Notes: a model not told the origin generated them from the sequence alone. A stretch of DNA of 48,048 nt from Burkholderia sp. Ac-20379 (GCF_017104645.1 NZ_JAAGPF010000016.1:1-48048); one strand, 5' to 3'; shown: positions 6,899-15,516, numbered from the stretch's first letter. A program made the numbers and translations.

Positions 6899-8071
6899 AT
6901 GAACGCACCGTCCGCCTCGCCCGTCACGCCCGCCGTCGTTTCCCGTCTGCCGCAGGTCGGCACCACGATCTTCACCGTCATGAGCGCGCTCGCCACCGAA
7001 AAGGGCGCGGTGAATCTCGGCCAGGGCTTTCCCGATTTCGATTGCGACCCGAAGATCGTCGACGCGGTGGCGAGCGCGATGCGCGACGGCCACAACCAGT
7101 ACCCGCCGATGACAGGCGTCGCGCCGCTGCGCGAAGCGATCGCTGACAAGATCGAGCAGATCTACGGCCGCCGCTACGACCCGGCCACCGAAATCACCGT
7201 GACGGCCGGCGCGACCCAGGCGCTGCTGACGGCGATCCTCTGCGCCGTGCATCCGGGCGACGAGGTGATCGTGGTCGAGCCGACCTACGACAGCTATCTG
7301 CCTTCGATCGAACTGGCCGGCGGCAAGCCCGTGTTCGTCACGCTCGACGCGCCCGACTACGCGATCCCGTTCGACAAGCTCGCCGCGGCCGTCACGCCGA
7401 AAACGCGCCTGATCCTGATCAACACGCCGCACAACCCGACCGGCACGGTCTGGCGCGAATCGGACATGCGCCAGCTCGAGGAAATCGTGCGCGGCACCGA
7501 AGTGTTGATCGTGTCCGACGAGGTGTACGAGCACATGGTGTACGACGGCGCGCGGCACGAAAGCGTCGCGCGCTATCCGGAGCTGGCCGCGCGCAGCTTC
7601 ATCGTGTCGAGCTTCGGCAAGACCTATCACGTGACAGGCTGGAAGGTCGGCTACGTGGCCGCGCCCGCGCCGCTGATGGCCGAATTCCGCAAGGTTCACC
7701 AGTTCAACGTGTTCACGGTCAATACGCCGATGCAGGTCGGCCTGGCGGCGTATCTGTGCGATCCGGCGCCGTACCTGACGCTGCCGGCGTTCTACCAGAA
7801 GAAGCGCGATCTGTTCCGCGCCGGGCTGGAATCGACGCGCTTCAAGCTGCTGCCGTGCACCGGCACCTACTTCCAGTGCGTCGATTATTCGGCGATCAGC
7901 GATCTGCCCGAAGCCGAGTTCGCCAAATGGCTGACGACGGAGATCGGCGTCGCGGCGATCCCCGTGTCGGCGTTCTATCACGCGCCGCACGAATCGGGCG
8001 TGGTGCGCTTCTGTTTCGCCAAGCGCGAGGACACGCTCGCCACCGCGCTCGAACGGCTGTCCAGGCTGTGA
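6899..8071 (+). CDS. ybdL: PLP-dependent methionine aminotransferase, YbdL type
   Basis: A 390-residue class I/II aminotransferase closely resembling E. coli YbdL, which prefers methionine and converts it to its oxo acid. Visible family signatures are LPQVGTTIFTVMSALA near the N-terminus, LGQGFPDFD, TPHNPTGTVW, SDEVYEHMVYDG and SSFGKTYHVTGWKVGY, where Lys241 is the expected PLP Schiff-base lysine. The chosen ATG matches the YbdL N-terminus; longer in-frame extensions have no family resemblance. A role in methionine salvage or in amino-acid/oxo-acid exchange is likely. It runs tail-to-tail with the glutathione transferase gene, with only 19 bases between stops and no clear terminator. Confidence 0.88.
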   Translation: MNAPSASPVTPAVVSRLPQVGTTIFTVMSALATEKGAVNLGQGFPDFDCDPKIVDAVASAMRDGHNQYPPMTGVAPLREAIADKIEQIYGRRYDPATEITVTAGATQALLTAILCAVHPGDEVIVVEPTYDSYLPSIELAGGKPVFVTLDAPDYAIPFDKLAAAVTPKTRLILINTPHNPTGTVWRESDMRQLEEIVRGTEVLIVSDEVYEHMVYDGARHESVARYPELAARSFIVSSFGKTYHVTGWKVGYVAAPAPLMAEFRKVHQFNVFTVNTPMQVGLAAYLCDPAPYLTLPAFYQKKRDLFRAGLESTRFKLLPCTGTYFQCVDYSAISDLPEAEFAKWLTTEIGVAAIPVSAFYHAPHESGVVRFCFAKREDTLATALERLSRL

Positions 8072-8090
8072 TCCGAACGGCTCGCCGCCC

Positions 8091-8744
8091 TCAGCGCCCG
8101 GCGGCGGCCGCCTCCAGATAGGCCTTGCGGTCCGCGCTCACGCGCCGGGCAGCCGGCCGCTCGCCGATCAGCTTCGTATACGACTTCCAGTCGATCCCCG
8201 CCTCGACGACAAAATCGCGCCCATATACGGCCTTGGTCGCCAGCCCGACGAGCGGCAGGTGAATGTAGGCGGCCACGTCGGCCATGCCGTACGTGTCGCC
8301 GAACACATACGGCGCGAATTGCGTCATCTGCCGCAACACCGCCAGCGCACGGCTCAGGCGAGCCTCGGCCTGATGACGAAGATCCTCGCCGACCGTGCTG
8401 CCGTAAAACGCCTGCGGATACAGATCGCGCACCACCCATTCGAGATACAGCTCGATGAAGATCGTCAGCTCGCGCACTTTCGCGGCCTCGAACGGATCGG
8501 CCGGGTACAGCGCCTTCTCGGGATAGCGCGCCGCCAGATAATCGACGATCGCCTGCGATTCCGACAGCGCCCCCTGCTCGGTACGCAGGAACGGCACCTT
8601 GCCGAACGGCGACGCGGCCAGCGCATCGGCGTCGCGCAGCGGCAAGGCGAAAAGCTGCTCCTCGAACGGAATCTCGTGATCGAGCATCACGAGCTTCACC
8701 TTGTTGTAGTAATTCGATACCGGCAAACCACACAGCTGCAGCAT
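8091..8744 (-). CDS. Glutathione S-transferase family protein
   Basis: A 217-residue protein. Residues 1-78 form the thioredoxin-like glutathione-binding domain (LCGLPVSNYYNKVKL at the N-terminus, GKVPFL with the cis-proline, and SESQAIVDYLAARYP for the gamma-glutamyl contact). Residues 90-217 form the all-helical substrate domain (FGDTYGMADVAAYIHL). No catalytic Cys is near the N-terminus; a Ser/Tyr-type enzyme is expected. The ATG at 8744 has AGGAG upstream. The substrate cannot be inferred. Confidence 0.87.
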   Translation of the reverse strand: MLQLCGLPVSNYYNKVKLVMLDHEIPFEEQLFALPLRDADALAASPFGKVPFLRTEQGALSESQAIVDYLAARYPEKALYPADPFEAAKVRELTIFIELYLEWVVRDLYPQAFYGSTVGEDLRHQAEARLSRALAVLRQMTQFAPYVFGDTYGMADVAAYIHLPLVGLATKAVYGRDFVVEAGIDWKSYTKLIGERPAARRVSADRKAYLEAAAAGR

Positions 8745-8927
8745 GGTCGTTCTCCTGTCCTGACTGGGTCGAAACGCGGGCCGGTTCTCGATGCCGGCGG
8801 CCCGTCGCGGCGTGCCGAATAGCACGTCCGTGCTAGTCTAAAGCACTTCGCAGACCCAACGACCGGGCGCACGATGCCGACTCGCCGTCGCGCCGGCCAC
8901 GAGACAGCCCTTCAGGAGACACCCCGC

Positions 8928-9719
8928 ATGAGCGCCGAACTGCTCGCGTCCCGCCCCGTCGAAAGCGACTCGACGCTCGTCCTGACGCTCTCCAACCCCG
9001 GCGCGCGCAACGCGCTGCATCCCGACATGTACGCCGCCGGCCTCGAGGCGATGAACACCGCCGAGCGCGATCCGTCGATCCGCGCCGTCGTGCTGACCGG
9101 CGCGAACCGCTTCTTCTGCGCGGGCGGTAACCTGAACCGGCTGCTCGAGAACCGTGCGAAGGACCGGGCGGTCCAGGCCGACAGCATCGACCTGCTCGGC
9201 GAATGGATCACCGCGATCCAGACGGCTACCAAGCCCGTGATCGCCGCAGTGGAAGGCGCCGCGGCCGGCGCCGGGTTCTCGTTGACGCTGGCCTGCGACC
9301 TGATCGTCGCCGCCGACGACGCCAAGTTCGTCATGTCGTACGCACGCGTGGGCCTGACGCCCGACGGCGGCGGCTCGTGGTTCCTGGCGCGCGCCCTGCC
9401 GCGCGCACTGGCCACGGAAATCCTGATCGAGGGCAAGCCGGTTGCCGCGAAACGGCTGCATGATCTCGGCGTCGTCAACCGCATCGCGCGCGCCGGTTCG
9501 GCGCTCGGCGACGCCGTCGCCTGGGCCGACGAGATCGGCCGCGTGTCACCGAACGCCGTGACGCGCGTCAAGGCGCTGCTTGCCGATGCGCCCGAGCACA
9601 CGCTGGCCACGCATCTGGTGGCCGAGCGCGATCATTTCGTCGCATCGCTGCACCACGCGGATGCGCTCGAGGGCATCACGGCCTTTCTCGAGAAGCGGCC
9701 GCCCGTCTATCACCGCTGA
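8928..9719 (+). CDS. Enoyl-CoA hydratase/isomerase family protein
   Basis: A 263-residue crotonase-fold enzyme. The CoA-binding and oxyanion-hole segments are visible: ANRFFCAGGNLNRL and AAVEGAAAGAGFSLTLACDL. The usual second catalytic Glu is replaced in DGGGSWFL, a pattern seen in members annotated as oxepin-CoA hydrolase or atypical hydratases; this is a cautious reading. The ATG at 8928 has CAGGAG upstream. It is the first gene of a run with a histidine phosphatase, a phosphotransferase and an acyl-CoA dehydrogenase, spaced 7, 27 and 96 bases apart, so a shared catabolic route for an acyl-CoA is likely. Confidence 0.85.
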   Translation: MSAELLASRPVESDSTLVLTLSNPGARNALHPDMYAAGLEAMNTAERDPSIRAVVLTGANRFFCAGGNLNRLLENRAKDRAVQADSIDLLGEWITAIQTATKPVIAAVEGAAAGAGFSLTLACDLIVAADDAKFVMSYARVGLTPDGGGSWFLARALPRALATEILIEGKPVAAKRLHDLGVVNRIARAGSALGDAVAWADEIGRVSPNAVTRVKALLADAPEHTLATHLVAERDHFVASLHHADALEGITAFLEKRPPVYHR

Positions 9720-9726
9720 TTCCACC

Positions 9727-10446
9727 ATGACCGATTACCGCCTGCCCAAACGCCGCCGCCTCTACCTGATGCGCCACGGCGACGTGACCTACTTCGACAG
9801 CACGCAGCAACCGATCGATCCCGACACCGTGCCGCTCAACGACCACGGCCGGATGCAGGCGCGCGCAGCGGGGCGCGCGTTCGCCGCGCAGTCGATCCGT
9901 TTCGACCGCGTCGTCGCGAGCGGCCTGAAACGCACCGTCGAGACGGCGTCGCTGGTGCTGGCGGAAACGGGCCAGGCCATCGAGATCGAGACCCAACCGG
10001 CCTGGCGCGAGATTCGCGGCGGCCATCCGGCCGACTTGCCCGAGCACGATGTGCAGGCGGCGTTCATCGATGCGCTCGACGGCGTCGTGCCCGAGCACGT
10101 CGCGTTTCTCGGCGGCGAGACGATCGGGGAACTGCTCGATCGCGTGTTGCCGGCGCTGGCCGCGCTGCGCGCCGATCCCGATTGGGATACGGCCTTGCTG
10201 GTACTGCACGGCGGCGTCAACTGCGCCCTGCTCTCGCATGCCACGCTGCCCGAACAGCGGCTTTTCATCGGCCGCTTCGCGCAGTCCACTGGCTGCATCA
10301 ATGTGCTCGACGTCGGCGAGCGCCCGCACGACTGGGTGGTACGCCAGATCAACTACACACCGCCCGACGCCCTGCATCGCGACGCGCGCAATACCGTGAT
10401 GGAAGTGCTCTACCACCAGTTCACCCTGGCGAACGCGGGCCGCTGA
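9727..10446 (+). CDS. Histidine phosphatase (phosphoglycerate mutase-like) family protein
   Basis: A 239-residue protein with the histidine phosphatase signature LMRHGDV (Arg16, His17, Gly18; His17 is the phosphate acceptor) and the second active-site histidine in LVLHGGVN. It starts 7 bases after the enoyl-CoA hydratase stop, so the two are almost certainly cotranscribed. The substrate is unknown. Because the next two genes probably make and use a phosphorylated acyl-CoA, a proof-reading or phosphate-removing role in that route is attractive but is inference only. Confidence 0.86.
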   Translation: MTDYRLPKRRRLYLMRHGDVTYFDSTQQPIDPDTVPLNDHGRMQARAAGRAFAAQSIRFDRVVASGLKRTVETASLVLAETGQAIEIETQPAWREIRGGHPADLPEHDVQAAFIDALDGVVPEHVAFLGGETIGELLDRVLPALAALRADPDWDTALLVLHGGVNCALLSHATLPEQRLFIGRFAQSTGCINVLDVGERPHDWVVRQINYTPPDALHRDARNTVMEVLYHQFTLANAGR

Positions 10447-10473
10447 GCCCACCCCGCGCCCCCGGAGGCAAGG

Positions 10474-11586
10474 ATGACGCAAGCGCAACACCCGGACACG
10501 AATCCGGACCCGAACGATTATTCCGCCTTCGAGGGCACGATGCCCGTCGGCGCGGCGCAGCGCATCGATCTGGCCGCGCTCGACGCCTGGCTCGCCGGCC
10601 ATCTCGACGGCTACGCCGGCCCGCTGACGATCGAGCAGTTTCGCGGCGGCCAGTCGAATCCCACCTATCGCCTCGTCACGCCGGCGCGCCGCTACGTGCT
10701 GCGCGCGAAACCGGCGCCGGCGGCCAAGCTGCTGCCCTCGGCCCACGCGATCGACCGCGAATACCGCGTGATGTCCGCCTTGGCCGATACCGACGTGCCG
10801 GTGCCGCGAATGCTCGCGTTCTGCGAGGACGAATCGGTGATCGGCCGCGCGTTCTACGTGATGGCTTACGTGGAGGGCCGCGTGCTGTGGAATCCGGCGC
10901 TGCCGGGCATGACGCCGGCCGAGCGCGCAGCCCACTACGACGAGGTGAATCGCGTGATCGCCGCGCTGCATACGCTCGATCCGCAGGCGCTCGGGCTCGG
11001 CGACTACGGCAAGCCCGGCAACTATTTCGCGCGGCAGATCGCGCGCTGGAGCAAGCAGTACGCCGCCACCGAGACCGAGCCGATCGAGGCGATGCACCGC
11101 CTGATCGACTGGCTGCCGCGCCATATTCCAGCCAGCGATGCCGGGCAGGAACGCAGCGTGATCGTCCACGGCGATTTCCGGATCGACAACCTGATCTTCG
11201 CGCCCGACTCCCCGCGCGTGCTGGCCGTGCTCGATTGGGAGCTGTCGACGCTCGGCAATCCGCTCGCCGATTTCGCTTATCACTGCATGACCTGGCACAA
11301 CGAGCCGGGCCGCTTCCGCGGCATCGCCGGGCTCGATCTGGCGGCGCTCGGCATTCCCGACGAACGGCACACGATCGCCCGCTACCTCGAACGCACCGGC
11401 TTCGCGATCGAGGGCGACTGGCACTTCTATCTGGCCTACAACATGTTCCGGATCGCCGCGATCCTGCAGGGGATCATGAAGCGTGTCGCGGACGGCACCG
11501 CATCGAGCGGCCGCGCCCTCGACGCCGGCCGTCAGGCGCGGCCGATGGCGGAGCTGGCCTGGCATTACGCGCAGCGCGTGCACTGA
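10474..11586 (+). CDS. Phosphotransferase, ACAD10/11 kinase-domain type (LvaA-like)
   Basis: A 370-residue kinase of the aminoglycoside phosphotransferase fold. Visible motifs are FRGGQSNPTYRL (nucleotide-binding loop), YVLRAKP (ATP-contacting Lys), the catalytic loop HGDFRIDN (His232, Asp234, Asn239) and the metal-binding Asp254 in LDWELSTLG. These match the N-terminal kinase domain of human ACAD10/ACAD11 and LvaA of the Pseudomonas levulinate pathway, which phosphorylates 4-hydroxyacyl-CoA. The next gene matches the dehydrogenase half of the same proteins. It starts with a good ribosome site (GGAGGCAAGG) 27 bases after the phosphatase gene. Antibiotic resistance is not suggested. Confidence 0.85.
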   Translation: MTQAQHPDTNPDPNDYSAFEGTMPVGAAQRIDLAALDAWLAGHLDGYAGPLTIEQFRGGQSNPTYRLVTPARRYVLRAKPAPAAKLLPSAHAIDREYRVMSALADTDVPVPRMLAFCEDESVIGRAFYVMAYVEGRVLWNPALPGMTPAERAAHYDEVNRVIAALHTLDPQALGLGDYGKPGNYFARQIARWSKQYAATETEPIEAMHRLIDWLPRHIPASDAGQERSVIVHGDFRIDNLIFAPDSPRVLAVLDWELSTLGNPLADFAYHCMTWHNEPGRFRGIAGLDLAALGIPDERHTIARYLERTGFAIEGDWHFYLAYNMFRIAAILQGIMKRVADGTASSGRALDAGRQARPMAELAWHYAQRVH

Positions 11587-11682
11587 ACCCGAACCGCCCG
11601 CTCGATTACCGCTTCACCCCGCTTCACCCGCTTCCGATTTCCCGTTCCGATGCGATGGATGTCCCACTCCAGCGAGGTTGCG

Positions 11683-12903
11683 ATGGATTTCGATTACTCC
11701 CCGACGGTCGACGTGTTGCGCGAGCGGCTGCTCGCCTTCTTCGATCGGCATATCTACCCGAACGAGCGTGCCTTTCAGGACGAAATCGCGCGCAACCGGC
11801 AAGACGGCCATGCCTGGCGGCCGGTTGGCCTGCTCGACTCGCTGAAGGACGAAGCACGCGCCGCCGGCCTGTGGAACCTGTTCCTGCCGGCATCCGACCG
11901 TGGTGCGGGCCTGTCGAATCTCGACTACGCGCCGCTGTGCGAGATCATGGGCCGCGTGCCATGGTCGCCCGAGGTGTTCAATTGCAATGCGCCCGACACC
12001 GGCAACATGGAAACGCTCGAACGCTATGCGACCGACGAGCAGAAGCGGGCTTGGCTCGATCCGCTGCTCGACGGCACGATCCGTTCGGCATTTCTGATGA
12101 CCGAGCCGGAAGTGGCATCGTCGGACGCCACCAACATCCGCACGCGCATCGAACGCGACGGCGGCGATTACATCGTCAACGGCCACAAATGGTGGTCGTC
12201 GGGCGCCGGCGATCCGCGCTGCAAGCTCTATATCGTGATGGGCAAGACCGATCCCGATGCGCCACGCCATGCGCAGCAGTCGATGATTCTGGTGCCGTCC
12301 GATGCGCCCGGCGTGACCGTGCACCGCCCGCTGACCGTGTTCGGCTACGACGACGCACCGCACGGCCACATGGAAATCACGCTCGATAACGTGCGCGTGC
12401 CGGCCGCCAATCTGCTGCTCGGCGAGGGCCGCGGCTTCGAGATCGCGCAAGGCCGGCTCGGGCCTGGCCGTATCCATCACTGCATGCGCCTGATCGGCCT
12501 GGCCGAACGCGCACTCGAACTGATGTGCCGGCGCGTGCTGACACGCGTGGCGTTCGGCAAGCCGGTCGCCGAGCAGACCGTCACGCAGGAACGGATTGCC
12601 GAGGCGCGCTGCCTGATCGATCAGGCGCGGCTGCTGACGCTGAACGCCGCCTGGAAGATGGACCGTGCCGGCAACAAGGCCGCGCGCGGCGAGATCGCGA
12701 TGATCAAGGTGGTAGCGCCGAACATGGCATGCCAAGTTATCGATTGGGCGATTCAGGCCCACGGCGGGGGCGGCGTCAGCGACGATTTTCCGCTCGCCTA
12801 TGCCTATGCGTCAGCGCGCACGCTGCGCTTCGCCGACGGCCCGGACGAAGTGCATCGCAACGCCATCGCGAAGCTCGAACTGGCGCGCTACACGACAGCG
12901 TAA
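11683..12903 (+). CDS. Acyl-CoA dehydrogenase, ACAD11 type
   Basis: A 406-residue flavoprotein of the acyl-CoA dehydrogenase superfamily. Long segments match the C-terminal half of human ACAD11: [50 protein letters not shown] and [11 protein letters not shown]. In ACAD10/11 and in LvaC this domain acts on 4-phosphoacyl-CoA, removing phosphate rather than performing plain beta-oxidation. The preceding gene supplies the kinase half, in the same order as in the fused human proteins. The ATG at 11683 follows a weak AGCGAGG; an in-frame ATG at 11650 is the alternative. The downstream genes are on the opposite strand. Confidence 0.87.
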   Translation: MDFDYSPTVDVLRERLLAFFDRHIYPNERAFQDEIARNRQDGHAWRPVGLLDSLKDEARAAGLWNLFLPASDRGAGLSNLDYAPLCEIMGRVPWSPEVFNCNAPDTGNMETLERYATDEQKRAWLDPLLDGTIRSAFLMTEPEVASSDATNIRTRIERDGGDYIVNGHKWWSSGAGDPRCKLYIVMGKTDPDAPRHAQQSMILVPSDAPGVTVHRPLTVFGYDDAPHGHMEITLDNVRVPAANLLLGEGRGFEIAQGRLGPGRIHHCMRLIGLAERALELMCRRVLTRVAFGKPVAEQTVTQERIAEARCLIDQARLLTLNAAWKMDRAGNKAARGEIAMIKVVAPNMACQVIDWAIQAHGGGGVSDDFPLAYAYASARTLRFADGPDEVHRNAIAKLELARYTTA

Positions 12904-12933
12904 GCGACAAACGGACGCCAAAAGCGGACGCCC

Positions 12934-12957
12934 AAAACGCGCGCCCTCGCGGCGCGC
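12934..12957 (-). terminator. Probable terminator after the MaoC gene pair
   Basis: A 7-bp stem GCGCGCC / GGCGCGC (12939-12945 with 12951-12957) closes a five-base loop. On the minus strand it is followed by one G and four U. It lies in the convergent spacer between the MaoC genes and the acyl-CoA dehydrogenase gene. The U-run is short, so efficiency is uncertain. Confidence 0.5.
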
Positions 12958-12976
12958 ATCCTGGTTCGCGTCGGCG

Positions 12977-13480
12977 TCAGAACAGATGCAGGGTGATGAA
13001 TTCGGCCGCGCAAGCCAGCGCCGGCTCGCCGGTCGAATCGACCTGCACCGCCACCGACCACGCGCATTGCAGGCCGCCCTGCTTGCTGTCGGTGGCCGTC
13101 TTGACCGAGAACAGGCCACGCACTTTCGCGCCCACCGGCACCGGCCGCAGGAAGCGCACGCGGTTCAGGCCGTAGTTCACGCCCATGCGCTGCTCGAACT
13201 CGATCGCGTCGGTCATCAGCGACGGAATCAGCGACAACGTCAGGAACCCATGCGCGATCGGCGCGCCGAACGGCGATTCGCGCGCAGCCCGTTCGGGGTC
13301 GACGTGGATCCACTGATGATCGTCGGTCGCATCGGCGAAGCGGTTTACGCGCGCCTGATTGACGGTGATCCAGCCGCTCGCGAAGCCATCGGCGCCGACC
13401 AGCCCGCGCAGTGCCTCGATCGACGCGATACGCGGCCGGGCAGGCTTCGCGTCGGGCCTGGTTTCGGGAGCGCCGCTCAT
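12977..13480 (-). CDS. MaoC-family hydratase (second of a pair)
   Basis: A 167-residue single hot-dog-fold hydratase. The catalytic pair lies in FADATDDHQWIHVD (Asp and His), followed by SPFGAPIAHGFLTLSL, the typical (R)-specific enoyl-CoA hydratase pattern. The ATG at 13480 overlaps the stop of the upstream MaoC gene by four bases, so translation is probably coupled. The two proteins may work as a heterodimer, since two-domain hydratases of this fold often have one active and one structural half; here both halves keep Asp/His-like motifs. They likely hydrate enoyl-CoA substrates. Confidence 0.85.
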   Translation of the reverse strand: MSGAPETRPDAKPARPRIASIEALRGLVGADGFASGWITVNQARVNRFADATDDHQWIHVDPERAARESPFGAPIAHGFLTLSLIPSLMTDAIEFEQRMGVNYGLNRVRFLRPVPVGAKVRGLFSVKTATDSKQGGLQCAWSVAVQVDSTGEPALACAAEFITLHLF

Positions 13481-13935
13481 ACGGCAGCCTGCGGGTCGCG
13501 CAGCCCGAAGATGATCTTCGAACGCACCGTGATGACGGTTTCGCCGTGTTCGTCGGTGCCGACCCATTCGCTCGTCGCGATGCCACGATCGGGGCGGCTC
13601 GCCGACACGCGTTTGTCGAGGATGCGCTGCTGCATCGTGATCGTCGCGCCGGCGCGCACCGGCTTGATCCAGCGAATCTCCTCGATGCCGGGCGAGCCCA
13701 TGCTCGTCGAATCGTGCAATACGTTGCGCACCAGCATGCCCATGAATACCGAACAGGTGTGCCAGCCGCTCGCCACCAGGCCGCCGAACGGCGACGCCTT
13801 GCCTGCGGCCTCGTCGAGATGGAACGGCTGCGGGTCGTAGCGTTGCGCGAAGTCGATGATTTCCTCGGGCGTGAACGTGTGTTTGCCAATTTCGGTCAAG
13901 GTGCCGACTTCCAGATCCTCGTAGCAGAACGTCAT
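13477..13935 (-). CDS. MaoC-family hydratase (first of a pair)
   Basis: A 152-residue hot-dog-fold protein. Asp and His of the hydratase motif are in FAQRYDPQPFHLDE, and SPFGGLVASGWHTCSVFM follows. The ATG at 13935 is preceded by a clear AGGAGA. It overlaps the downstream MaoC gene by four bases (ATGA). The pair faces the acyl-CoA cluster at 8928-12903 tail-to-tail and could serve the same acyl-CoA substrates, but separate transcription leaves this open. The 271-base stretch upstream (13936-14206) holds no gene that I can support. Confidence 0.85.
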   Translation of the reverse strand: MTFCYEDLEVGTLTEIGKHTFTPEEIIDFAQRYDPQPFHLDEAAGKASPFGGLVASGWHTCSVFMGMLVRNVLHDSTSMGSPGIEEIRWIKPVRAGATITMQQRILDKRVSASRPDRGIATSEWVGTDEHGETVITVRSKIIFGLRDPQAAV

Positions 13936-14206
13936 GCTGATCTCTCCTGTTGGATTGTGCGGCTTCGGGCCACATCGTCATATCGAATCACCGGCCGTGC
14001 GGAAACGCCGCGCATCGTCGGTTCGGGTCGTGAACGTGCAGTGGAAAAGCGTGTGAGGCAGCGCGCGTGGCCGATTTGCCTCGCGCCACGCTGAAGCGGC
14101 GACGCAGAACGCGCCGCCGGCAGAACATCATCCGGATCCATATCGTGTCTCCTGGCCGCTGGCCGTGGGCGGCGCGCCCGGAAGACATGCGCCGATCAGT
14201 ATCCGA

Positions 14207-14629
14207 TCATTGCAAAGGTTCTTTCAGGGCCGCCGGCACCGGCAGCGACATCACTTCGATGCCTTCCTCGACGAGCGCGCGAGCATCCTCGGGCGAGGTC
14301 ACCCCGCGGATGTTGCGCGCGGGGGCTTCGTTGTAATGGATGCGCCGCGCTTCCTCGGCGAAGCGCTCGCCCACGTTCTCGGTCTTCTCCAGCACTTCGC
14401 GCAGCGCGCGCATCAGTTGCGCCTGCATCTGCTGCGGCTCGGCAGATTTGCCCTGCGTCGCGCCGGACAAGTTCAACCGCGGCGCCGACGGCATCCGGTT
14501 GATCTCGGTTGCCCCGCACACCGGACATTCGACCAGCTTGCGGGACAGTTGCGATTCGAAATCGTCGGCGGACGCAAACCAGCCTTCGAAACGATGGCCG
14601 TGCGTGCACTGTAAATCGAGGACCTTCAT
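14207..14629 (-). CDS. DUF1178 family zinc-ribbon protein
   Basis: A 140-residue soluble protein of the DUF1178 family. The N-terminus holds a zinc-ribbon-like pair of metal sites (LQCTHGHRFEGWF with Cys and His residues, then VECPVCGATE). The middle is a charged helix. The function is unknown. It is the last gene on the minus strand after the complex I operon and the NUDIX gene, separated from the latter by 266 bases. That spacer holds a 10-bp inverted repeat (14843-14852 with 14867-14876) without a U-run. Confidence 0.8.
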   Translation of the reverse strand: MKVLDLQCTHGHRFEGWFASADDFESQLSRKLVECPVCGATEINRMPSAPRLNLSGATQGKSAEPQQMQAQLMRALREVLEKTENVGERFAEEARRIHYNEAPARNIRGVTSPEDARALVEEGIEVMSLPVPAALKEPLQ

Positions 14630-14842
14630 GATGAATCGGGGGCGTTTCGCGAGTGTACGCGCAATCTGGGAAGAAAGAACGATCGTGCTAAATCATGATC
14701 GCGTTTGCCGGGGGAGGATCCGGTCTGGCTGGATTGTAGCCTGCGACGAAATTTGCCGCCGAGGCCGGCCAAGAAAGTGCCGAAGATAAAAATGGAGGGG
14801 CAAACGCAGATCGATGCGTCGGCCGCCGCGAGCGCCAGCACC

Positions 14843-14876
14843 GCCGTCTTCCCGCCACTCGGGCACGGAAGACGGC
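14843..14876. repeat. 10-bp inverted repeat after the NUDIX gene
   Basis: GCCGTCTTCC (14843-14852) and its exact complement GGAAGACGGC (14867-14876) enclose a 14-base loop, 19 bases after the NUDIX stop codon on the minus strand. No U-run follows in either direction. It could stabilise the 3' end of the long nuo transcript or be a Rho-dependent stop region. I see no gene in 14630-14895. Confidence 0.4.
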
Positions 14877-14895
14877 GCAACGACGCGGGTCAGCC

Positions 14896-15480
14896 CTACT
14901 CGGGGGTGCCGAGCGGCCAGGCGCCGGACAGCGCCTTTTCGAGCCACATCGTGCCGATGATCGTCTTCACGTCGCTGATCTGCCCCGTGCGGATCCACTC
15001 GAGCAGTTCGGGCACCGTGGCCGTGAAGGTTTCGAGGAATTCGCCTTCGTCGAGTTGGCGCTCGCCGGCCGTCAGGCCCTTGGCGAGGTAGATGTCGATG
15101 AATTCGGTCGAATAGGAAATGATCGGATGGATGCGCGTCAGGTAAAAATACTCGCGCGCCGAATAGCCGGTTTCCTCGCGCAGCTCGCGAATCGCACAGG
15201 CCAGCGGCCCTTCCTGCGGATCGAGCTTGCCGGCCGGGAATTCGGCCATGACCTTGCCGATCGGATAGCGAAACTGGCTTTCCATCAGCACGCGGCCGTC
15301 GTCGAACAACGGGATCACCATCACCGCACCCGGATGACGGATGTACTCGCGCACCGCGTGCTTGCCGTCCGGCAGCCGCACCGTGTCGCGTTTGACCTTA
15401 AGGAAATGGCCGTCGAGAATGGATTCGCTTTCGACGCAAACTTCGATCAGTTTGTCATCGTGATTCGGTAATTCGGCCAT
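14896..15480 (-). CDS. NUDIX hydrolase, ADP-ribose pyrophosphatase-like
   Basis: A 194-residue hydrolase with a perfect NUDIX box: G-x5-E-x7-RELREETGY, in which the Glu residues bind the catalytic metal. The sequence before the box (AVREYIRHPGAVMVIPLF and QFRYPIGKVMAEFPAGKL) is that of ADP-ribose/nucleoside diphosphate-sugar pyrophosphatases. The start at 15480 was chosen because GGAG lies six bases upstream; an in-frame ATG four codons earlier is the alternative. It follows DUF2818 by 36 bases and continues the complex I operon. Breaking down ADP-ribose from damaged or consumed NAD would suit a gene tied to NADH oxidation; this link is inference. Confidence 0.87.
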   Translation of the reverse strand: MAELPNHDDKLIEVCVESESILDGHFLKVKRDTVRLPDGKHAVREYIRHPGAVMVIPLFDDGRVLMESQFRYPIGKVMAEFPAGKLDPQEGPLACAIRELREETGYSAREYFYLTRIHPIISYSTEFIDIYLAKGLTAGERQLDEGEFLETFTATVPELLEWIRTGQISDVKTIIGTMWLEKALSGAWPLGTPE

Positions 15481-15516
15481 CGTCGGCTCCATGGTTGGAC
15501 GCGACAGCCGAAACCG

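Noticed and set aside
10474..11586. Aminoglycoside resistance gene
   Set aside because: The kinase fold is shared, but the motifs and the neighbouring dehydrogenase match the ACAD10/11 and LvaA kinases, not drug phosphotransferases.
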